Below, piece by piece: positions 53,937 to 64,000 of a stretch of DNA of 64,000 nt. The number at the start of each line of letters is the position of its first letter. Positions within the stretch are counted from its first letter, which is position 1. This DNA comes from Cellulomonas cellasea (GTDB lineage Bacteria > Actinomycetota > Actinomycetes > Actinomycetales > Cellulomonadaceae): the NCBI RefSeq assembly GCF_030372105.1, contig NZ_JAUDBQ010000001.1:186001-250000 (forward strand), in the 5' to 3' direction. The position numbers were made by a program, and so were the translations under genes. The notes beneath the pieces were generated by a model. It made no database searches and had not been told where the DNA came from. It was given only the letters and a program-made list of their open reading frames with translations.

Positions 53937-54704
53937 TCAGCCGACGCGGAGGAAGACCGGCGCGCTCTGCCAGATGGAGCGGAACTGGACCGTCTTGCCC
54001 GGGCGGGGCGAGTCGATCTGCTGGTCGCCACCGGCGTAGATCGAGATGTGGCCGGGGCTCCAGATCAGGTCGCCGGCCCGCGCCTCGTCACGCGAGATGA
54101 CCGTCGCGGCGGCCTTGATGCCAGCCGACGTGCGGGGCAGCGAGATGCCGAGCTGCCCGTAGACGTAGGACACGAAGCCCGAGCAGTCGAAGCCGTCGGG
54201 GGTGGCGCCGCCGGAGACGTACGGGACGCCGACGTACAGCGCGGCGATCTCGAGGACCGCGTTGCCGGAGACCGACTGCGGGACGGCGCTGGCAGCGACC
54301 GCTGCGCGCTCCGTCGTGCGCGAGACGGCCTGGGTGGCGGCGGCCCGGGTAGCGGCACGCGTGGGGGCCACGACGGGCTCCACGACCTCGACAGCAGGCG
54401 CGTCGAAGGACCATGCGGCGTCCACAGGGGCGGTGACGACCGGGGCGGTCTCGAGGACCGCGCGCGCCGAGGCGGTGAGGGCCGACGTGTCGACGGCGGG
54501 AAGCGAACCGGCGGCGGTGCCCGAGTTCGCGGCGGTGGCGCTGGTGCCCAGCATGGTGACGACGAGGCCAGAAGTGGCGGCGACGACAGCGGTCCGGCGT
54601 CCGACGACGCCTATGGACTCGGTGGCTGCATGGGCCAGATCAGTCAGGGGTGTCACGGGACGGCGCGCAGCACGATGGCGGGCGCGGTTCGAGCTCACGG
54701 TCAC
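53937..54704 (-). CDS. Secreted NlpC/P60 peptidoglycan hydrolase
   Basis: 255 residues. N-terminal membrane/signal segment (VGRRTAVVAATSGLVVTMLG), Ala/Val/Thr-rich linker and C-terminal NlpC/P60 peptidase with Cys in FDCSGFVSYVYG and His in PGHISIYAGG. Cleaves stem peptides of peptidoglycan. GTG 54704 has AGGAGAGG. Controlled by the c-di-AMP riboswitch-like leader upstream. Confidence 0.9.
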   Translation of the reverse strand: MTVSSNRARHRAARRPVTPLTDLAHAATESIGVVGRRTAVVAATSGLVVTMLGTSATAANSGTAAGSLPAVDTSALTASARAVLETAPVVTAPVDAAWSFDAPAVEVVEPVVAPTRAATRAAATQAVSRTTERAAVAASAVPQSVSGNAVLEIAALYVGVPYVSGGATPDGFDCSGFVSYVYGQLGISLPRTSAGIKAAATVISRDEARAGDLIWSPGHISIYAGGDQQIDSPRPGKTVQFRSIWQSAPVFLRVG

Positions 54705-54734
54705 GAAGTGCCTCTCCTGTCGCCTACGAGGTGA

Positions 54735-54895
54735 GCTGTCGGGTTCGGGTGGGAGAACACCCGGCCGGTGGATGAGTTTCCATCCCTCGGCTTCACCCCA
54801 AGGGCGCCAGAGTTCAGCGCCCACTACGTGGGTCCCCCGCCCCTGCCGGCGAAGTTGTACGGACCTCGTGCGGCGGCAGGGTTCGGCGTTCCGCT
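54735..54895 (-). ncRNA. c-di-AMP (ydaO/yuaA) riboswitch-like leader
   Basis: In transcript sense: GCCGAACCCTGCCGCC near 54890, then CGGGGGACCCACGTAG, then TTGGGGTGAAGCCGAGGG, then TAGGCGACAGGAGAGG at the ribosome-binding site. The GGGACCCA and GGGGTGAA boxes match the ydaO class found before actinobacterial NlpC/P60 and Rpf genes. Boundaries are approximate. Confidence 0.7.
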
Positions 54896-55000
54896 CGAGG
54901 GCTTCAAAGGGAGGAGGGTTCCTTGAAGCAGGACTGAACGTACAGCAGACCCGGTGCCGTGTCACGCTCCGGTCACGATCTGCTGGGCCGTGCAATACCG

Positions 55001-55028
55001 CGGCCCCGTGCGACATCGCACGGGGCCG
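55001..55028 (-). terminator. 12-bp hairpin downstream of IdeR gene
   Basis: CGGCCCCGTGCG and its complement around ACAT at 55001-55028. It is 136 bp past the IdeR stop on the minus strand. Confidence 0.55.
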
Positions 55029-55163
55029 TCAGATGGAGGGGCGCTGACCTGCGCCGACGCCAGGGGCGCCAGACCCGGCCGGGCTGAGCGCGCCGTGGCG
55101 GGCGTCACCCGGACGTGTGGCCGGCGTCACGCCGGAGTCACACCCCTGGGCGCGTCTCGCCAA

Positions 55164-55853
55164 CTATCCGACGCGCACGAAGACGTGCCGGGCGACCTCG
55201 TCGGGCAGGTCCAGCACCATCTCGGCGTCGGGGCGTCCGACGGTGACGACGCCGGGGCTGCGCTCGATGTTGATCTCCCCGCCGGGCACGACTCCCGCCT
55301 GCGCGAGCCGCGCGAGCAGCTCCACATCGGTCTGCAGGGGCTCGGCGAGCCGCGCCACGACAGCCTTGCCGCTGCCGGATCCGGGGGCGGCCAATGACGC
55401 GACCCCGTCGAGGAAGCCCACTGACGTGCTCTCCTCGCCCAGCTCCGCCAGCCCGGGGATCGGGTTGCCGTAGGGGTCGAAGTGCGGGTGGTCGAGCAAC
55501 GCCGCGAGCCGGCGCTCGACGCGCTCGCTCATCACGTGCTCCCAGCGGCAGGCCTCCTCGTGCACGAACTCCCAGTCGAGTCCGATCACGTCGGTGAGCA
55601 GGCGCTCGGCGAGGCGGTGCTTGCGCATCACCCGCACGGCCTTGCCCATGCCCGTCTCGGTGAGCTCGAGGTGCCGGTCCCCGCTGACCACCAGCAGGCC
55701 GTCACGCTCCATCCGGGCGACTGTCTGCGAGACGGTGGGCCCGCTGTGCCCGAGCCGCTCGGCGATCCGGGCGCGCAGAGGGGTGATGCCCTCTTCGGTG
55801 AGCTCGTAGATCGTCTTCAGGTACATCTCGGTCGTGTCGATCAGGTCGCTCAC
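55164..55853 (-). CDS. ideR: IdeR/DtxR-family iron-dependent repressor
   Basis: 229 residues, full three-domain DtxR: HTH, dimerisation/metal domain (HEEACRWEHVMSERVE carrying the Cys-x-x-Glu-His typical of iron-type, not manganese-type, members) and a C-terminal SH3-like FeoA domain. GTG 55853 with GGGAG upstream. A palindromic box lies upstream between ideR and serC. Confidence 0.9.
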   Translation of the reverse strand: MSDLIDTTEMYLKTIYELTEEGITPLRARIAERLGHSGPTVSQTVARMERDGLLVVSGDRHLELTETGMGKAVRVMRKHRLAERLLTDVIGLDWEFVHEEACRWEHVMSERVERRLAALLDHPHFDPYGNPIPGLAELGEESTSVGFLDGVASLAAPGSGSGKAVVARLAEPLQTDVELLARLAQAGVVPGGEINIERSPGVVTVGRPDAEMVLDLPDEVARHVFVRVG

Positions 55854-55884
55854 GGCACTCCCTCTCATTCGCAAGTCTCGCGAC

Positions 55885-58395
<2,511 letters not shown>

Positions 58396-58422
58396 CCCTG
58401 CCCGGGCCGTGGCGGATCGGGT

Positions 58423-59751
58423 CTAGACCGCAGTGGTCGACGTCGTGGTCTCCTGCGCGCGGACCTCGGCGACCGCCGTCTGCGGGGTGCTCACCGGGGG
58501 GTGGCGCACGTCGAGGTGCGGGCGGCTGCGAACCCGGTAGCGGACCTCGAGCCGCCAGTGCCGCTTGACCCACAGCGCCGCGCCCGACGCGACCAGCAGC
58601 GCGGTGATGGAGCCGATGCCGATGGACCAGCGGGCGCCGAACTCCTCGGCCACCCACCCGACGATGGGCGACCCGACGGGCGTCGCGCCCAGGAACACGA
58701 TCATGTAGAGCGACATGACGCGCCCGCGCACCGCGGGGTCGGTGCTCATCTGGATGGTGGTGTTGGCCGCCGTCATCATGGTCAGCGACGCGAAGCCGAC
58801 GGGGATGCAGGCGATCGCGTAGCTGGTGTACGTGGGCATGAGCGCCATCGCGCCGCTCGCGATGCCGAAGGCGAACGCGGAGCCGATCACCAGCCGCACC
58901 CGGGGGCGCTCGCGCCGGGCCGCCATCAGGGCGCCCGCGAGGGAGCCGATGGCCAGCACCGAGCCGAGGATGCCGTACTCGCTGGCCCCGCGGCCGAACT
59001 CGGTGCGGGCCATCATGGCGCTGGTGAGCTGGAAGTTGAGGCCGAAGGTCGACACGACGCCCACCACGACCATGATCACCAGGATGTCGCTGCGGCGGCG
59101 CACGTAGGCGATGCCCTCGCGGATCTGGCCCTTGGCACGCGCCACGGACGGGAGCTGGTGCAGCTCGGACTGCCGCATCTGGGTGAGGGCGAAGATCGTC
59201 GCGACGAACGTGACGCCGTTGATCATGAACACCCAGCCGGTGCCGACCCAGGCGATGAGCAGGCCGGCCAGGCCGGGGCCCACGAGCCGCGCGGCGTTGA
59301 AGGACGCGCTGTTGAGGCCCACCGCGTTGGACAGGCCGGCGGCGGGCACCATCTCGGCGACGAAGGTCTGGCGCACGGGGCCGTCGATCGCCGAGACGCA
59401 GCCGAGGCCCGCGGCGAAGAGGTAGACGTGCCACAGCTCGGCGTGGCCGCCCAGGACGAGCACGCCGAGGCCGAGCGCGAGCACCGCCTGGGCCGACTGC
59501 GTGCCGATCAGCAGCTTGCGGCGGTCGACGCGGTCGGCGAGCACGCCCGCCCAGGCGGACAGCAGGAGGGTCGGGGCGAACTGCAGCGCCGTGGTGACGC
59601 CCACGGCCACGCCGGAGTCGTCGCTGAGGACGGTGAGGACCAGCCAGTCCTGCGCGACGCGCTGCATCCAGGTGCCGATGTTGGCGACCAGCGCGCCGAA
59701 GAACCAGAGCCGGTAGTTGAAGTGCTTGAGCGAGGCGAACATCTGGCTCAT
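58423..59751 (-). CDS. MFS exporter, EntS/MFS_3-like
   Basis: 442 residues, 12 membrane segments, motif LADRVDRRKLLIGTQ after TM2 and DGPVRQTFVAEMVP loop typical of MFS_3 exporters such as EntS. Directly downstream of a MarR gene (ATGA overlap), so likely a MarR-controlled efflux pump. Confidence 0.9.
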   Translation of the reverse strand: MSQMFASLKHFNYRLWFFGALVANIGTWMQRVAQDWLVLTVLSDDSGVAVGVTTALQFAPTLLLSAWAGVLADRVDRRKLLIGTQSAQAVLALGLGVLVLGGHAELWHVYLFAAGLGCVSAIDGPVRQTFVAEMVPAAGLSNAVGLNSASFNAARLVGPGLAGLLIAWVGTGWVFMINGVTFVATIFALTQMRQSELHQLPSVARAKGQIREGIAYVRRRSDILVIMVVVGVVSTFGLNFQLTSAMMARTEFGRGASEYGILGSVLAIGSLAGALMAARRERPRVRLVIGSAFAFGIASGAMALMPTYTSYAIACIPVGFASLTMMTAANTTIQMSTDPAVRGRVMSLYMIVFLGATPVGSPIVGWVAEEFGARWSIGIGSITALLVASGAALWVKRHWRLEVRYRVRSRPHLDVRHPPVSTPQTAVAEVRAQETTTSTTAV

Positions 59752-60257
59752 TCGGCGACGAGCCTCCGCAGCAGGACAGTGGCCTCGGCCAGGGTGGCGC
59801 GCTCGGCGGGGGTGAAGGACGCGAGTCGCTTGGTGAGCCACTCGTCGCGGCGGCGCCGGGTCTCGCGGACCTCGGCGGTGCCGGCGTCGGTGAGGCTCAC
59901 CACGACCTGGCGGCGGTCGGTGGGGTGCTCCCCCTTCTCGACGAGTCCGAGCTCGACCAGGGAGTTCACCGTGCGGGTCATGGACGGCGGCTGGACGTGC
60001 TGGCGGTCGGCGAGGGCGCCGGGAGCCATCGGGCCGTCCTGGTGCAGCCACGCGAGGACGGAGAACTGGGAGTCGGAGAGGTCGGCGGCGCCCCGCTCGG
60101 ACTTGACGCGGCGCGCGGTGCGGAAGACCGCGACCCGCATCTCGCCTGCGAGCTCGTTCGGGCGGGCCTGCTTCGCGGTGACGGGGCTGGCGGCAGGGCT
60201 CGCGCTTGGGTTCGGCGCCGCCCGGCCGGGTATGTCAGCAGCGGGAGCACACGTCAT
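59748..60257 (-). CDS. MarR-family regulator
   Basis: 169 residues. HTH (PMAPGALADRQHVQPPSMTRTV) with wing HPTDRRQVVVSLT. Coupled to the MFS exporter. Palindrome at 60275 upstream. Confidence 0.9.
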   Translation of the reverse strand: MTCAPAADIPGRAAPNPSASPAASPVTAKQARPNELAGEMRVAVFRTARRVKSERGAADLSDSQFSVLAWLHQDGPMAPGALADRQHVQPPSMTRTVNSLVELGLVEKGEHPTDRRQVVVSLTDAGTAEVRETRRRRDEWLTKRLASFTPAERATLAEATVLLRRLVAE

Positions 60258-60274
60258 GCCGTTACCTTAACTCA

Positions 60275-60287
60275 TTACCTCAGGTAA
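60275..60287. promoter_or_regulatory. MarR operator upstream of MarR-MFS operon
   Basis: TTACCT-C-AGGTAA (6-1-6 palindrome), with another TTACCT half-site at 60262. It sits 18 bp from the MarR ATG. Confidence 0.6.
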
Positions 60288-60340
60288 CGAAAGGCGGCAA
60301 AGCCCCCACGCGGGCCCCGAGGCCGCCCTACCCTGGCGAG

Positions 60341-60853
60341 ATGTCCGAGTCTCACCGGCGCGCAGCGCTGCACCTCGCCCTCGCCGGCTACCTCGCCCTG
60401 GTCGCCCGCATGACGCTGCGCCCCGAGCCCGCCGAGCCCGAGACATTCGACCTGGTGCGCGAGGTCATCGCCTGGCTCGCCGAGCGCGGCGCGCCCGTCA
60501 CCTACGACGGCGTGGAGGCGGTGTCGAACGTGCTGATGTTCGTGCCGTTCGGGGTGCTCGTCGGGCTGCTCCTGGGCTGGCGCAGGCGGTGGGCGGTGGT
60601 CGTCGCCGCGGCCTGCGCCACCTCCACCGGCATCGAGCTCGCGCAGCGGGCGTTCCTGCCGAGCCGGGTGCCCACCGTCCAGGACGTCGTGCTCAACACC
60701 AGCGGCGCCGCAGTGGGCCTGGCCCTCCTCGCCGTGGCGCACGCCGCGCTCGCCGCACGGGCCCGCAGACGCCGCGAGCCGGGCCCCTCCCCCCAAGGGG
60801 TGGACCCGGCTCGCGAGCAGGAGGCGCAGATCAGACGCCGAGGGCGTCCTTGA
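60341..60853 (+). CDS. VanZ-like membrane protein
   Basis: 170 residues. Four membrane segments with the VanZ signature SNVLMFVPFGVLVGLLLG and GIELAQRAFLPSRVPTVQDVVLNTSGAAVG. Function unclear in general; VanZ confers teicoplanin tolerance in some bacteria. Its 3' end overlaps the convergent transporter's terminator. Confidence 0.85.
   Translation: MSESHRRAALHLALAGYLALVARMTLRPEPAEPETFDLVREVIAWLAERGAPVTYDGVEAVSNVLMFVPFGVLVGLLLGWRRRWAVVVAAACATSTGIELAQRAFLPSRVPTVQDVVLNTSGAAVGLALLAVAHAALAARARRRREPGPSPQGVDPAREQEAQIRRRGRP
60774..60814 (-). terminator. Hairpin terminator for AzgA gene within VanZ 3' end
   Basis: GCGAGCCGGG (60774-60783) pairs with CCCGGCTCGC (60805-60814), with an inner CCCC/GGGG stem. 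It is 17 bp past the AzgA stop. Confidence 0.65.
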
Positions 60854-62309
60854 TCGGGGTGAGCGTGAAGTACGCGAGGAACAGCAGGCTCGCGACCCAC
60901 ATGAGCGGGTGGATCTGACGGATCTTGCCGACGGCGATCTTGATGATGACGAAGGCGATGAAGCCCGCGCCGATGCCCGCGGTGATCGAGTACGTGAACG
61001 GCATCATGACCATCGTGAAGAACGCCGGGATCGCGATCTCGTAGTTCTTCCAGTCGATGCCGGTGACCTGCATGACCATCAGGAACCCGACGACGACCAG
61101 CGCGGGGGCGGCGGCCTCGGACGGGACCATGTCGACCAGCGGGGCCAGGAACGTCGCGAGCAGGAACGCGATACCGGTCACGACCGAGGCCAGGCCGGTG
61201 CGCGCGCCGTCGCCGACGCCAGCGCTCGACTCCACGAAGCTGGTGTTGGAGGAGACGCCAGCGGCGCCACCCGCCACAGCCGCGAACGAGTCGACGATGA
61301 GGATCTGCTTGGTCTTGGGCGGGTTGCCGTCCTCGTCGAGCAGGCCGGCCTCGCCACCGACGGCCACCATGGTGCCCATCGTGTCGAAGAAGTCCGCGAG
61401 CAGGATCGAGAAGACCAGCAGGATGACCGCGACGATGCCGATCTTGCCGAAGGCGCCGAACAGCGAGAACTGCCCGAGCAGGCCGAAGTCCGGGACGCTG
61501 ACGAACGTGTCGGGGATCGACGGGGCGTTCAGCTCCCAGCCTGTGGGGTTCGAGCCGTCGGTGTTCTGCGGGCCGACCTTCGCGATCGCCTCGACGATCA
61601 CGGCCAGCACGGTGGAGCTGAGGATCGCGATGAGGATCGCGCCCTTGACCTTGCGCACCATCAGCACGATGGCGATGACCAGGCCGACGACGAAGACGAA
61701 GACGGGCCAGCCGCTCAGCGAGCCGCCGATGCCCAACTCGAGGGGCGTGGACTCCGCGGAGCGGACGAAGCCCGCGTTGACCAGGCCGAGGAACGCGATG
61801 AACAGGCCGATGCCGACGCTGATGGCGGTCTTGAGCGGCGCGGGCACCGCCTTGAAGACGGCCTCACGGAATCCGGTGAGCACGAGCACGAGGATGATGA
61901 GGCCCTCGAGCACCACGATGCCCATCGCGTCGGCCCAGGTCATGTCCGGGAGCATGGCGATGGAGAACGCCACCACGGCGTTCAGGCCCAGGCCTGCGGC
62001 GAGCGCGAGCGGGAAGTTCGCGACCACGCCCATGAGGATGGTGAGCACGCCGGCGACCAGCGCCGTGGCCGCGGCGATCATCGCCAGATTGGGCTCGTCG
62101 CCCCCGCCCAGGTACTGGCCGGTGCCGTCCTGGACGAGGCCGAGGATGATCGGGTTGAGGACGATGATGTAGCTCATCGTGAAGAACGTGACCAGGCCAC
62201 CGCGGATCTCGGTGCCGATGGTGGAGCCACGCTCGGTGATCTTGAAGAAGCGGTCGAGGGCGCCCTGCGGGGGTGACGCCTTCACGACATCGGGGGAGGT
62301 TGTCGCCAT
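60831..62309 (-). CDS. AzgA-type purine/xanthine permease (NCS2)
   Basis: 492 residues, 14 membrane segments. Signature GLGLNAVVAFSIA, DSFAAVAGGAAGVSSNTSFVE (substrate loop) and MPFTYSITAGIGAGFI, as in hypoxanthine/adenine/guanine permeases. ATG 62309 is chosen; ATG 62357 is an alternative with a weak AGGCG. Confidence 0.9.
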   Translation of the reverse strand: MATTSPDVVKASPPQGALDRFFKITERGSTIGTEIRGGLVTFFTMSYIIVLNPIILGLVQDGTGQYLGGGDEPNLAMIAAATALVAGVLTILMGVVANFPLALAAGLGLNAVVAFSIAMLPDMTWADAMGIVVLEGLIILVLVLTGFREAVFKAVPAPLKTAISVGIGLFIAFLGLVNAGFVRSAESTPLELGIGGSLSGWPVFVFVVGLVIAIVLMVRKVKGAILIAILSSTVLAVIVEAIAKVGPQNTDGSNPTGWELNAPSIPDTFVSVPDFGLLGQFSLFGAFGKIGIVAVILLVFSILLADFFDTMGTMVAVGGEAGLLDEDGNPPKTKQILIVDSFAAVAGGAAGVSSNTSFVESSAGVGDGARTGLASVVTGIAFLLATFLAPLVDMVPSEAAAPALVVVGFLMVMQVTGIDWKNYEIAIPAFFTMVMMPFTYSITAGIGAGFIAFVIIKIAVGKIRQIHPLMWVASLLFLAYFTLTPIKDALGV

Positions 62310-62408
62310 GGCGCGAATAGTCTCAGATCGAACTGAGGAGATCGTGCGCGCGTCCATCGCCTGAACACTCCAGCGCTTGCGCGCGCGTGAATCCTGTGCG
62401 ATAGGGCC

Positions 62409-63212
62409 TCAGCCGAGGAAGACCTGGGCGCACAGCATGCCGCGCGGCCCACTGACGCACCCGATGCCGACCGATGTGTAGGACGCGCGCAGGATGTTCT
62501 CGCGGTGCCCCGGCGATCCCATCCATCCCGCGGTCATCTCCGCCGGCGTCCGGTACCCCAGCGCGAGGTTCTCCCCCACGGTGCGGCCCTCGCATGCGGC
62601 GAGGATGGGGCCCAGCGGATCGTGCTCGAATCGCCCCTCGGCGACGAGCAGGGCCGCGCGCTGTGCCGCCTGTGACGTTGCGCACTCGGACGTCGCCAGT
62701 GCCGCGAGGCCCGCGGCGGCGCGCTGCTCGTTGGTCTGCGCGACGAGTGTCGCGGCGAACTCCACGGCGGGGTCGGCAGGCGGATCGGCCGGAGGGGCAG
62801 GCGGATCGGCGGGCGGCGCGGGCTCAGCGGCCTGCGCGGCGTCGGCCGGTGGCGCGTCGGCTGGCGGCGGGTCTGCGGCAGGCGGGGGCGCGGTGGTCGT
62901 CGTCGCCGTCGGGTCGCCGGTCTCACTCGCCGCGCTGACCAGCGGCGTCGCCTCACGGGACCCGCTGCGCGAGACCCCGGGGCCGTCCCGTTCGACGAGC
63001 GCCGTGACTCGGTCCGGGAAGCCCGCGAGGGTCACCGTGCCCGACTCGTCGCGGAGCGCGGGGGCCGCGACGGCCACTGCCGCGCCCAGCAGCAGGACCC
63101 CGGCGACGCCGACCGTCCGGCGGAGCCTGCGCGCCCGTCGGGCCTTGCGCGTACGCCACGCCCGGAGGTCCCGCCGACGCGGAGGCGTCACGTCCGCATC
63201 GGTCGAGTTCAT
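62409..63212 (-). CDS. CAP/SCP-domain secreted protein
   Basis: 267 residues. N-terminal membrane anchor (VGVAGVLLLGAAVAVAAPAL), Pro/Ala/Asp linker and a C-terminal CAP domain with TAGWMGSPGHRENILRASY and a Cys pair. Similar domain to the 50315 protein but simpler. Surface role unknown. Confidence 0.88.
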   Translation of the reverse strand: MNSTDADVTPPRRRDLRAWRTRKARRARRLRRTVGVAGVLLLGAAVAVAAPALRDESGTVTLAGFPDRVTALVERDGPGVSRSGSREATPLVSAASETGDPTATTTTAPPPAADPPPADAPPADAAQAAEPAPPADPPAPPADPPADPAVEFAATLVAQTNEQRAAAGLAALATSECATSQAAQRAALLVAEGRFEHDPLGPILAACEGRTVGENLALGYRTPAEMTAGWMGSPGHRENILRASYTSVGIGCVSGPRGMLCAQVFLG

Positions 63213-63304
63213 CTGCGGCACGTTATCCGATCGTGACCCGCAGATCGCCGAGCGGCGCATGTGAAAGCTCTCATCACGCCGCCCGGCCCCGCACCCGAGC
63301 GCCG

Positions 63305-63799
63305 TCAGCCGCCCAGGACGAGCATCGAGAACCGGCCGGGCCCATAGCCCTTCACGTCCACGTCCAGGTCGAGCCGGCGCACATACGTCAGCACCCACTG
63401 GGACACGTCGGCGGGCAGCGCTTGGCCGGGCTCGTACACCGCGTCGAGCTTGAGGTGCGGCAGGCCCTCGCCGTTGAACAACGAGGCGAGCACGTTGAGG
63501 ATCTCGCTCGCGTTGTCCAGCAGGTTCTCCGGCAGCGCGCCCGCGCCGATCGCGCGCTCCGCGCCCGACGACGGGATCAGCGCGATGGCCGCCCCGCACC
63601 GCGCCGCCAGGTCGAGGTCCATGATGACCAACGCGCTGAGCTGCAGGCGGCGGTCCACATACACCCCGACGAGGGCGCCGAACTCGTCCGCCGGGTCCAC
63701 CATCCCGCCACCCGTGAGCACCTGCACGTCACGGCCGAGCAGGTCGGCGATGACGTCGCGGACCTCCTTCGCCGCGGGCAGCGGCGTCAGGTCGCTCAT
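63305..63799 (-). CDS. CheC/CheX-like chemotaxis phosphatase-family protein
   Basis: 164 residues. Helix with ENLLDNASEILNVLASLFN (E-x2-N catalytic pattern of CheC/CheX). Overlaps the response regulator gene by ATGA. Would dephosphorylate CheY-like protein. Confidence 0.8.
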   Translation of the reverse strand: MSDLTPLPAAKEVRDVIADLLGRDVQVLTGGGMVDPADEFGALVGVYVDRRLQLSALVIMDLDLAARCGAAIALIPSSGAERAIGAGALPENLLDNASEILNVLASLFNGEGLPHLKLDAVYEPGQALPADVSQWVLTYVRRLDLDVDVKGYGPGRFSMLVLGG

Positions 63800-64000
63800 G
63801 CGAGCACCGGCTCGATGACGTCGCGGAAGGACTCCGCGCTGAACGGCTTCGCGATGAGGAACAACGCCCCCGCCTGCTCGGCGGCCTGGCGCATCTCCGG
63901 CGACCCCTCCGACGTCACGAAGCCGAACGGCGTGGAGAACCCGGCCGCGCGCAGCTCGCGCAGCAGCTCGATGCCCGTCATCTCGGGCATGTTCCAGTCC
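63796..64000 (-). CDS. CheY-like response regulator (5' part beyond window)
   Basis: Receiver C-terminal two thirds: phosphoacceptor Asp in DWNMPEMTGIELL at the window edge, Thr/Ser in GFVTSEGS and Lys in LIAKPFS. N-terminus lies past the right edge. Partner of the CheC/CheX-like gene. Confidence 0.88.
   Translation of the reverse strand, partial: DWNMPEMTGIELLRELRAAGFSTPFGFVTSEGSPEMRQAAEQAGALFLIAKPFSAESFRDVIEPVLA

Larger units (their letters stand above)
54705..55163. other. Riboswitch and terminator region between NlpC/P60 and IdeR genes
   Basis: 459 bp without a gene. It holds the ydaO-like leader (minus) and the hairpin at 55001-55028. Confidence 0.6.

Noticed and set aside
53937-55016. 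NlpC/P60 gene extended upstream to 55016
   Set aside because: The extension covers a ydaO-like leader and lacks a signal peptide at the start; GTG 54704 has AGGAGAGG.

Overview
The window reads as chromosome of a high-GC actinobacterium, most likely a cellulolytic member of the Cellulomonadaceae or a close relative. Evidence is the strong G/C bias at third codon positions, frequent GTG starts, ATGA/GTGA start-stop overlaps, a secreted GH10-CBM2-GH62 xylanase with Pro/Thr linkers, an IdeR/DtxR regulator with the Cys-Glu-His metal site, a Zur-type box, a c-di-AMP (ydaO-type) leader before an NlpC/P60 gene, and a chemotaxis/response-regulator pair at the right end. Genus is inference; no rRNA is present.

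Layout. 1-3.9 kb: a minus-strand operon of a small secreted cysteine-pair peptide, a lipoprotein, a peptidoglycan-binding membrane-fusion adaptor, an ABC ATPase and an FtsX-type permease (cut by the left edge). 4-12.9 kb: CocE-type hydrolase, xylanase/arabinofuranosidase, AspT-type transporter, an XRE-cupin regulator divergent from a CxxC flavoprotein reductase, and a membrane protein. 13-15.5 kb: a HipBA module with two matching operators, then two small proteins. 15.6-17.7 kb: a SNF2 helicase.

17.9-28.4 kb: a probable genomic island, visibly less GC-rich in its core. It lies between an intact tRNA-Arg(CCU) gene (28322-28394, minus) and a degenerate copy of that tRNA's 3' half (17945-17979), as expected for integration at a tRNA 3' end. 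Cargo: an unknown gene, a frameshifted RibD/DHFR-like gene, a three-gene overlapping operon (SMC/RecF-like ATPase; histidine-kinase-like GHKL protein; receiver domain fused to an aminoglycoside/choline-kinase-like phosphotransferase), a voltage-gated-type K+ channel, a HEPN/nucleotidyltransferase pair, a Fic protein and a membrane-anchored unknown. No integrase was seen. The three-gene operon has no counterpart I can name. It looks like a sensor-ATPase/phosphorelay/kinase-effector defence system and is the best candidate here for something undescribed.

28.6-41.7 kb: small regulators and enzymes, acyltransferase 3, an ABC exporter, a serine hydrolase, an AztD-like zinc protein behind a Zur-type palindrome, and metNIQ. 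metQ is preceded by a 21-codon leader peptide rich in Cys, suggesting sulfur-amino-acid attenuation. 42-53 kb: a TetR-linked ABC exporter, OsmC, aldo/keto reductase, a DDAH/arginine-dihydrolase-like enzyme with ornithine aminotransferase, an SCP/CAP protein and a divergent Lrp/AsnC regulator with a 9-bp inverted repeat at its start. 52-64 kb: universal stress protein, HNH nuclease, NlpC/P60, IdeR, SerC, two MFS transporters, MarR, VanZ, an AzgA-type purine permease, a second CAP protein and a CheC/CheX-like protein with a partial response regulator.
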